Assembly (NCBI GenBank): GCA_900551265.1
Contig: URVL01000147.1
Span: forward strand, 1 to 5,795
Reading direction: 5' to 3'
Source: an uncultured Eubacteriales bacterium
Lineage (GTDB): Bacteria > Bacillota > Clostridia > Oscillospirales > QAMX01
DNA: 5,795 bases
Shown here: positions 1 through 4,310 of the stretch, piece by piece
Numbering within the stretch: the first letter of the stretch is position 1
Layout: the number at the start of each line of letters is the position of its first letter
Translations under genes and position numbers: made by a program
Notes under the pieces: generated by a model
The model's database searches: none
What the model saw: only the letters and a program-made list of their open reading frames with translations
What the model was told of the DNA's origin: nothing

Positions 1-348
1 GGCGTCCTGCTCGACGCGGCGAAGGGCAGCCATGTCACAAAGAGCGGCCTGGAGGGTGCCGACACGGTAAACCTGTATATTCCCTTCGATGTGGAGGCCG
101 TGGACGGCGTGACGGGCGTGTCAAAGCGCTATGCCGGTGCGGCGGAATTTCGGAATGCGGACGATCCGTCCGGGCTCTGGACGCTGACGGTGGACGGCAA
201 GACTTTCTTTGTGCGCGGCGAGGCGGTACATCCCGACTGGGACGCGCAGAAACTGGAGGCCGCGTACGACGGCGTTTATAATGTGACAAACGTGGATTTT
301 AAGGACTTTGGCGGCGAAATGCGCCACTGGGAAGTAGGTGGTGCGTAG
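1..348 (+). CDS. Phage head-tail connector-region protein, DUF6751-like (5' end missing)
   Basis: The reading frame is open from the first base of the window to a TAG at 346-348, giving 115 residues. The true start lies upstream; the GTG at 91 is inside the protein and should not be used as the start. The C-terminal half has features I associate with the DUF6751 family of Clostridia siphophages: a run reading SGLWTLTVDGK, then a charged segment ending in DWDAQKLEAAYDGVYNVTNV, and the closing HWEVGG next to the stop. In related phages this gene sits between the first head-tail connector gene and the Minor_capsid_2 gene, which matches what follows here. Its exact role is not established; a structural or assembly role at the neck is inferred from position. 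A GTAGGTGG sequence at its 3' end supplies the ribosome binding site for the next gene. Confidence 0.8.
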   Translation, partial: GVLLDAAKGSHVTKSGLEGADTVNLYIPFDVEAVDGVTGVSKRYAGAAEFRNADDPSGLWTLTVDGKTFFVRGEAVHPDWDAQKLEAAYDGVYNVTNVDFKDFGGEMRHWEVGGA

Positions 349-759
349 ATGCTGCGTTTTCATGTGCATGCGCAGGGGCTCGACGCTGTCCGGGAGAAGC
401 TGCGCGAGGGCTGCCGGGAGGCGGAGCATACGCTCGCGGCACAGATCAGAAAGGACACCTCTCCCTATGTGCCGTTTTTAAACGGTTCGCTCGATGAAAG
501 GACACGCGTAGACGGTGGAGCCGTCATCTATCCCGGCCCGTATGCGCGCTTCCTCTATTATGGAAAACTGATGATAGACCCCTCGACCGGCAGCAGTTAC
601 GCGCCAAAAGGCGGTACAAAAGTTGTGACAAATCAGGACCTGCATATCAGCCGGGCGTCCCATCCGAAGGCCCAGGCCTTCTGGTTTGAGGCGAGTAAGG
701 CGGAAAATCTCGAAAAATGGATACGCGTATCGGAGAAAGAGGTGAAACGTGAGCGCTGA
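349..759 (+). CDS. Phage minor capsid / neck protein, Minor_capsid_2-like
   Basis: This 136-residue protein begins at the ATG that follows directly after the upstream TAG, with AGGTGG at 336-341 seven bases before it. The sequence has the hallmarks of the Minor_capsid_2 family (A118-type phages): an N-terminal helix, DTSPYVPFLNGSL at about 36-48, then PYARFLYYGK at about 64-73 followed by a DPSTG turn, and a C-terminal segment pairing an alanine-rich helix with a KAENLEKW ending. HK97-gp10-like neck or tail completion proteins share this layout, so a place at the head-tail interface is likely. It overlaps the next gene by 11 bases, which implies translational coupling. Family assignment is by pattern; the precise site in the virion is inferred from family and neighbours. 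Confidence 0.87.
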   Translation: MLRFHVHAQGLDAVREKLREGCREAEHTLAAQIRKDTSPYVPFLNGSLDERTRVDGGAVIYPGPYARFLYYGKLMIDPSTGSSYAPKGGTKVVTNQDLHISRASHPKAQAFWFEASKAENLEKWIRVSEKEVKRER

Positions 760-1225
760 AACGCAGAAAACCCGCTCTCTGGTAGCGGCAAAGGAAGTGG
801 AAAAAATCTCCCGCGCCATGCTGATTTGGGCCAATACGTTCCCGGAAAAGCCGTGCATGATACGGTATGAATTTCTGGATGCGGGAAACGGCGCCGAAAC
901 CGGTATGGCGCTATGCACCATCCAGGGCGCGTATATCACACGTCAGTATATTTTAGGCGGCTATCAGGCGGAATACCAGTTTAAACTCGTCTACCGTATC
1001 AGGCCCGGAGACAGCAACGACCGGCGCCTTCAGGCGGACGAGCTCTTAAACCGGTTTGGCGACTGGGCGCACACACAGAAACCGGACCTGGGCGATGGGA
1101 TCACCGCCCGGCGCGTGGAAGCGACGACCCGTTCCTCCAAATTCGCCGCTTTTGAGGATGGATATGAGGACTATCAAATTTTAATGAAACTGACATACGA
1201 GGTGAATGTATCATGGCTGATTTGA
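749..1225 (+). CDS. Phage tail terminator-like protein, Minor_capsid_3-like
   Basis: The gene uses a GTG start at 749 with GAGGTG at 739-744 only four bases upstream; no nearer alternative fits. The 158-residue product starts with a charged helix (residues about 7-28), has a beta-rich centre with YILGGYQAEYQFKLVYRIR at about 67-85, then DSNDRRLQADELLNRFGDW. This pattern, a glycine-tyrosine strand followed by an arginine and a helix that names the domain's second half, is what I recognise from 'minor capsid protein from bacteriophage' (Minor_capsid_3), whose members are thought to act as tail terminators that cap the tail tube and join it to the neck. It sits directly before the tail tube gene, as expected, and overlaps it by 13 bases. 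Coupled translation is likely. Confidence 0.85.
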   Translation: MSAETQKTRSLVAAKEVEKISRAMLIWANTFPEKPCMIRYEFLDAGNGAETGMALCTIQGAYITRQYILGGYQAEYQFKLVYRIRPGDSNDRRLQADELLNRFGDWAHTQKPDLGDGITARRVEATTRSSKFAAFEDGYEDYQILMKLTYEVNVSWLI

Positions 1226-1740
1226 CCTTTAATACGACGGCGGGCGAAACGGTAGCGCGGGAACTGATGATCGCCTACCTGAATACGGGAGAGAGCGGAA
1301 CCCCGGTGTGGTCCCCGATTGGAAAACGCGTGGAAGACAGCTCCGAGGAAATGGACTGGGGCGAGGAAACCAAGCAGGACATCCTGGGCCAGACCTATAC
1401 CACACTGAAAAAGCCCACCATCACACAGACATTTGACCCGTGCGAACTGGATTCCAGCGACGCGGCGCAGGAAAAGATCTGGAATCTTGCGGTGAAGGAT
1501 CAGAACGCCCAGGCGCTTGCCAACATGGATATGTTAATCGTGCATTTCTACGCCGGAACCGCCAATACTGCGGTATTTGCCGAGCGCTACTCCGCCTGTG
1601 CGGTGAAACCCTCCGGGCTGGGAGGCGAAGGCGGCGGCAACATCGGAATGCCGATTGACGTGACGTATGGAGGCGTTCGCACCACCGGCACGGCCGCGGT
1701 ATCCGGAGGTACGGTGACTTTTACTGCGGACGAGGATTAA
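1213..1740 (+). CDS. Phage major tail (tube) protein
   Basis: This 175-residue protein starts at ATG 1213 with GAGGTG at 1199-1204, eight bases upstream and inside the previous gene. It would polymerise into the tail tube. Supporting features are its position between the tail terminator-like gene and the chaperone pair, its size, and a sequence type I recognise from Clostridia siphophage tail proteins: AYLNTG near residue 21, WSPIGKRVEDSSEEMDW at 33-49, KQDILGQTY from about 54, TQTFDPCELD near the middle, and a glycine-rich C-terminal third with VTYGG and TVTFTAD at the end. There is no added Ig-like C-terminal domain. The alternation of acidic strands and small residues fits the beta-sandwich tail tube fold, but that is inference. 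The next gene's ribosome binding site lies in its last codons. Confidence 0.87.
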   Translation: MADLTFNTTAGETVARELMIAYLNTGESGTPVWSPIGKRVEDSSEEMDWGEETKQDILGQTYTTLKKPTITQTFDPCELDSSDAAQEKIWNLAVKDQNAQALANMDMLIVHFYAGTANTAVFAERYSACAVKPSGLGGEGGGNIGMPIDVTYGGVRTTGTAAVSGGTVTFTADED

Positions 1741-1743
1741 CGT

Positions 1744-2163
1744 ATGAAAGAACTGAACTTTGATTCCGGTCTTGTCACATACTCCTTAAATGGGAAGTGC
1801 GAAATTACGTTTAATCCCACGGACAGCGCGTTTGTAGAGCGCCTGTTCCATACGTTTGAAACGCTTGACCAGAAGCAGGAAGCTTACCGCGCCGAGGCGG
1901 AAAGCATTGAAGATCCCCGCCTAGTTTTTGATATTGCGCGGCAGCGGGACGCGGAAATGCGCGCCATGATCGACGAGACGCTGGGCGCATCCGTATGCGA
2001 CGCGCTTTTCGGCGGTATGAACGTTTACGCAATGGCAGACGGCCTGCCCGTATGGTGCAACCTGCTGCTTGCCGTCATGGATGAGATCGACACGAGCTTT
2101 GCGAAGGAACAGAAGCGCACGAACCCGCGCATTGCAAAGTACACGGCGAAATACCACAGATGA
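1744..2163 (+). CDS. Tail assembly chaperone-like protein, DUF6673-like
   Basis: The 139-residue product begins three bases after the tail protein stop, with GAGGA at 1732-1736 as its binding site. The sequence matches my memory of the DUF6673 family: FDSGLVTYSLNGKCEITFNP at the N-terminus, an acidic helical middle, then MNVYAMADGLPVWCNLLLAV and a C-terminal NPRIAKYTAKYHR. Lying between the major tail protein and Gp15-like gene, it occupies the slot of lambda gpG, which together with gpGT binds the tape measure protein and brings tail tube subunits to it. Its stop overlaps the next start as ATGA (2160-2163). No canonical slippery heptamer was found for making a frameshift fusion with the next frame, so these seem to be two separate proteins. 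The chaperone role is inferred from position. Confidence 0.82.
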   Translation: MKELNFDSGLVTYSLNGKCEITFNPTDSAFVERLFHTFETLDQKQEAYRAEAESIEDPRLVFDIARQRDAEMRAMIDETLGASVCDALFGGMNVYAMADGLPVWCNLLLAVMDEIDTSFAKEQKRTNPRIAKYTAKYHR

Positions 2164-2717
2164 TGTACGATCTGCCGAAAAGCGTGGAGGTAGGCGGCTG
2201 TGTCTATGAGATCCGGTCGGACTACCGCGCTGTTCTGGACATCTGCGCGGCGCTGTCTGATCCGGAGCTTTCGGACGATGAGCGGGGGCTTGTGACGCTT
2301 ACCATTTTTTATCCCGGTTTTCCCAATATGCCGCCGGAACAGTATCAGGAGGCGATCCGGGCATGTTTCTGGTTCATCAATTGCGGAACGGAGGAAAATA
2401 GCAGGCAAAAATCGCCCCGTCTGGTAGACTGGGCGCAGGATTTTCCGTATATTGTCGCGCCGGTGAACCGCGTATGCGGTCAGGAAATCCGCGCGGCGCC
2501 GTATATGCACTGGTGGACGTTTCTCAGCTACTACTACGAGATCGGCGGCGACTGTACGTTTGCGCAGATCGTGCATATCCGGGACAAACTGGCACGCGGG
2601 AAACCGCTGGACAAGTCCGAACGCGCGTGGTACCGGCAGAACCGGAATCTTGTGGATTTTCAAAGAAAGTATACGCAGGCGGAAGACGCGCTTGTAAAGG
2701 CATGGACAGAACCATAA
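2160..2717 (+). CDS. Bacteriophage Gp15-like tail assembly protein
   Basis: The 185-residue product is of the Bacteriophage Gp15 family (A118-type). Recognisable parts are the N-terminal LPKSVEVGGCVYEIRSDYRAVLDI, a helical middle with EQYQEAIRACFWFIN, the DWAQDFPYIVAPVNRV segment, and the aromatic MHWWTFLSYYYEI block near residue 120 followed by a basic helix (IRDKLARGKPL). In such phages it lies just before the tape measure gene and is regarded as the second chaperone, comparable to the T part of gpGT. Two adjacent ATG codons (2160 and 2163) could start it; no strong Shine-Dalgarno is visible, so coupling to the upstream gene through the ATGA overlap is likely. Here it is unusual in being separated from the tape measure gene by about 1.6 kb of reverse-strand cassette. 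Its stop is directly followed by a hairpin terminator. Confidence 0.88.
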   Translation: MMYDLPKSVEVGGCVYEIRSDYRAVLDICAALSDPELSDDERGLVTLTIFYPGFPNMPPEQYQEAIRACFWFINCGTEENSRQKSPRLVDWAQDFPYIVAPVNRVCGQEIRAAPYMHWWTFLSYYYEIGGDCTFAQIVHIRDKLARGKPLDKSERAWYRQNRNLVDFQRKYTQAEDALVKAWTEP

Positions 2718-2748
2718 AAAAGCAGCCCCATTTGACAGGGCTGCTTTT
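2718..2748. terminator. Bidirectional intrinsic terminator between convergent genes
   Basis: An 11-bp perfect stem pairs 2718-2728 (AAAAGCAGCCC) with 2738-2748 (GGGCTGCTTTT) around a 9-base loop. In the reverse direction the GC stem is followed by six T residues (A-run 2716-2721), and the reverse gene's TAA (2747-2749) lies in the hairpin, so it ends the reverse cassette well. In the forward direction only four T residues follow before AAAG, so stopping of tail-operon transcripts would be weaker but possible. The hairpin is visible directly; its efficiency in either direction is inferred. Confidence 0.87.
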
Positions 2749-3478
2749 AAAGTTCGACTTTTACAGCTTCTGCTTTTTTCAAATATCGGTATGTATTTCG
2801 AATTCTGTTCCCGATTGCCGGATTTGTAGTGACGTCAAAGACTATGTATCTGGTTTCTTCATGAGAGACATAGGTGATTACAAGATATTTTCGCTTTAAC
2901 CTTATGGTTTTTTGGGATGCAGATCCTCCAATAATCGCACCGAGAGGCCCCAGGCCAAAAGCCCCCATCAGAAGAGAACCGGCAACTGCTCCTCCTATAC
3001 TGGAAACATACTGCTTTTGAATTTCAGCAGGCGTCATAACAGAGACATCCAGCATTTTTTCAGAGTCCAACGAAAATTCCTGGCCGCTGGCAAAAAACGT
3101 AATACGGTACGAATTATAGCGTACTTTACAGATAGAACCCTGCGGCAAATCCATCAAGCCGGAAACAAGCTGTAATTTACCTCTGAAAACGAAGCCTCTG
3201 TGTTTCTTCTGAGTGGAAATTTGCATGGGAGGCGTTTCCGGATATGGCTCCCCGGAAGCAGACTCTACATCGATAGAATGCAACGGCTGTTGAGAGGAAA
3301 CTTTTTTGAATACCAGAATTCCCGTCAGGACAGGGACAACCAGCAAAGATACAAAAAAGAATACGATGAAAAGATCGGAAGGCTCCTCTCCAATAAAGAG
3401 CGCCAAAAGAATGAGCGTCCCTAGAAAAGAAGCAAGCACTGCTGCGATTGTAAGGAAAAAACGTTTTGCCTTACCCAC
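2747..3478 (-). CDS. Two-TM membrane protein with glycine-zipper cytosolic domain, function unknown
   Basis: The 243-residue product starts at a GTG (3476-3478) with AGAGGT at 3487-3492, eight bases away; there is no in-frame ATG nearby. Two hydrophobic helices (about 7-29 and 36-57) are followed by a Ser/Pro/Glu-rich linker (about 60-95) and a soluble domain (about 96-232). That domain contains beta-strand-like stretches (CKVRYNSYRITFFASGQEF, 117-135), the motif EIQKQYVSS, a glycine-rich zipper (GGAVAGSLLMGAFGLGPLGA, then IIGG, 162-185) and a final strand pair YLVITYVSHEE and YIVFDV. I know this layout from uncharacterised Firmicutes proteins, often with SHOCT or membrane segments, and it resembles a split PH-like fold with an inserted glycine zipper; this is inference. 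It is second in a two-gene reverse unit and ends in the terminator shared with Gp15. No tail role is suggested. A relic of a similar 3' end lies just upstream. Confidence 0.85.
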   Translation of the reverse strand: MGKAKRFFLTIAAVLASFLGTLILLALFIGEEPSDLFIVFFFVSLLVVPVLTGILVFKKVSSQQPLHSIDVESASGEPYPETPPMQISTQKKHRGFVFRGKLQLVSGLMDLPQGSICKVRYNSYRITFFASGQEFSLDSEKMLDVSVMTPAEIQKQYVSSIGGAVAGSLLMGAFGLGPLGAIIGGSASQKTIRLKRKYLVITYVSHEETRYIVFDVTTNPAIGNRIRNTYRYLKKAEAVKVEL

Positions 3479-3496
3479 TTTATGACACCTCTTTTT

Positions 3497-3534
3497 TTAG
3501 TATCGGCATGCGATTCTGTCCCAAATTGTCGGAT
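3497..3534 (-). pseudogene. Relic of the 3' end of a paralogue of the glycine-zipper protein gene
   Basis: This short stretch in the gap between the two reverse genes aligns with 2784-2823, the 3' end of the downstream glycine-zipper gene. On the + strand TATCGGCATG (3501-3510) matches TATCGGTATG (2784-2793) at 9 of 10 bases, and 3514-3534 matches 2803-2823 at 17 of 21 without gaps; between them the relic lacks six bases in total, a multiple of three. Read in the matching frame, the relic encodes YPTIWDRIACRY followed by TAA, against NPAIGNRIRNTYRY in the intact protein. Proline, isoleucine, Arg-Ile and the final Arg-Tyr are kept. No more of the paralogue is recognisable upstream, so most of it has been lost. 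A chance match cannot be fully excluded at this length. Confidence 0.55.
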
Positions 3535-3574
3535 AAAGAAATAATTTGATAAACGCGGCGCAAGCTTTCAAGTA

Positions 3575-4231
3575 TTACACGTTTGAAGTCTGAAAGACGA
3601 TCTCCTCTCCAGACCAGAAGTCCGGGGTAAACCGGATTTCGATTTCCTTCCAATCGGGATCCACCTCGTAGCCGATGACGCCGTTCATCTTTTTTCCGGC
3701 GGCTACGGTCCCATCCAGCTGTGGTTTATCCGTACTCAACATGGCGGACAGGTTCATACCGGCCGAATAGTCATCCACATACGCTTCAAAAGACAGCATG
3801 GAACTGACCGCAATATCGCGTTCGGAATTGTTTTCGATTTCAAACTCGCAGACAAGAAAGACCTTTCCATCCGACGGCGTCATATAATTTCCGCCGTTAT
3901 TTTCAGAGACGTTTACAAGCGTAACGACAATGTCATGGAGTGCAACCTGATCGCCCTGGCCGAAGATCTCAGGCTGGGAATCGAAGCCGGTCTGTGAATC
4001 GGAATCGGGCGTAGATGCTGTAGACGCCGCCGTGTTGTCTTCTGTAACCTTTTGCGGTTGGCTGTCCCCACCGCCGATTGCGGCCGCTATGCCTATGATA
4101 ATCAGTACCGCGAGAATGATGCCGACGGTCTTTCCCGCCCTCGCCTGTTTTGCGCCGCAATTGGGACAACGTTTTGCAGATTTTGCAATCTGTGTTCCGC
4201 AGGTTTTGCATATTACGAGCTTTTGTTTCAT
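3575..4231 (-). CDS. Zinc-ribbon, single-TM protein with extracellular DUF4352-like domain
   Basis: The ATG at 4229-4231 is preferred, giving 218 residues: AGAGGT lies at 4240-4245, eight bases upstream. The longer in-frame ATG at 4273 would need a transcript beginning before the promoter's -10 box at 4255-4260. From the chosen start, Cys 8, 11, 22 and 25 form a CxxC...CxxC zinc ribbon; a hydrophobic helix spans about 35-53; a Thr/Ser/Asp/Gln-rich low-complexity linker follows to about 85; and the remainder (DQVALHDIVVTLVNVSEN, then VFLVCEFEIENNS and a closing WKEIEIRFTPDFW) is typical of DUF4352, an Ig-like beta-sandwich found on the surface of Firmicutes. The likely topology is ribbon inside, DUF4352 outside. 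The function is unknown. It is first in the reverse unit, with the glycine-zipper gene 96 bases downstream. A surface role in lysogeny or phage exclusion is a guess from topology and location. Confidence 0.88.
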   Translation of the reverse strand: MKQKLVICKTCGTQIAKSAKRCPNCGAKQARAGKTVGIILAVLIIIGIAAAIGGGDSQPQKVTEDNTAASTASTPDSDSQTGFDSQPEIFGQGDQVALHDIVVTLVNVSENNGGNYMTPSDGKVFLVCEFEIENNSERDIAVSSMLSFEAYVDDYSAGMNLSAMLSTDKPQLDGTVAAGKKMNGVIGYEVDPDWKEIEIRFTPDFWSGEEIVFQTSNV

Positions 4232-4239
4232 TTTGCAAC

Positions 4240-4245
4240 ACCTCT
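4240..4245 (-). promoter_or_regulatory. Ribosome binding site deciding the start of the zinc-ribbon gene
   Basis: The reverse strand reads AGAGGT here, eight bases before the ATG at 4231. The surrounding reverse-strand block TAAAAAAGAGGTGT (4251-4238) recurs with one extra A before the second reverse gene (3499-3485), at the same distance from its GTG. This repeated initiation block supports both chosen starts. Confidence 0.8.
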
Positions 4246-4254
4246 TTTTTACAT

Positions 4255-4283
4255 AATATAACACGTTATACATGATTTGTCCA
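4255..4283 (-). promoter_or_regulatory. Sigma-A type promoter of the reverse cassette
   Basis: On the reverse strand TGGACA (4283-4278) is followed after exactly 17 bases by TATATT (4260-4255), one base off each consensus hexamer, with a TGT just before the -10 giving an extended -10. Transcription would start near 4248, leaving a leader of roughly 17 bases that contains the AGAGGT binding site. The promoter reads toward the two membrane-protein genes and is independent of the tail operon. Activity in a lysogen is inferred from its near-consensus form. Confidence 0.8.
4257..4270. promoter_or_regulatory. Inverted repeat overlapping the cassette promoter, possible operator
   Basis: TATAAC and GTTATA form perfect 6-bp half-sites around a 2-base spacer (TATAACACGTTATA). 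The repeat covers most of the -10 box and the promoter spacer, where a bound protein would block RNA polymerase. No regulator gene is in the window. Because AT-rich promoter DNA gives such palindromes by chance fairly often, this is only a candidate site. Confidence 0.4.
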
Positions 4284-4299
4284 CTATTTTTTTATAATT

Positions 4300-4305
4300 G
4301 AGGTG
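4300..4305 (+). promoter_or_regulatory. Ribosome binding site of the tape measure gene
   Basis: GAGGTG lies five bases before the ATG at 4311, with a second GAGG at 4305-4308 that is too close to be favoured. It supports 4311 as the start, since the next in-frame ATG is about 60 codons further on. A TATAAT at 4293-4298 sits just upstream but has no good -35 at 16-18 bases and would start transcripts within the binding site. Confidence 0.75.
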
Positions 4306-4310
4306 AGGTT

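Noticed and set aside
2085..2163. Programmed -1 frameshift joining the DUF6673-like and Gp15-like genes, as in lambda G/GT
   Set aside because: The -1 frame is open from 2085 to the Gp15 start, so a fusion is possible in principle, but no X XXY YYZ heptamer occurs in the right register. The ATGA overlap is explained by simple coupling.
2025..2663. Long reverse-strand reading frame of 212 codons opposite the chaperone genes
   Set aside because: It is antisense to two well-supported genes, has a basic composition typical of a shadow frame, and no promoter or ribosome binding site was seen for it.
2474..3424. Forward reading frames crossing the Gp15 end and the cassette (2474-2899, 2912-3175, 3200-3424)
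   Set aside because: They run through the terminator or opposite a coherent membrane-protein gene, lack ribosome binding sites, and give unstructured Arg/Ser-rich proteins.
4232..4273. N-terminal extension of the zinc-ribbon protein by 14 residues from the ATG at 4273
   Set aside because: The -10 box at 4255-4260 lies inside this extension, so the transcript would not contain the upstream ATG, and the ATG at 4231 has its own well-spaced AGAGGT.
2714..4295. ATAAAAAA at 2714-2721 and TTTTTTTAT at 4287-4295 as inverted ends of an inserted element
   Set aside because: They are low-complexity A/T runs, one being part of the terminator. No transposase or target duplication is visible, so they do not support a transposon.
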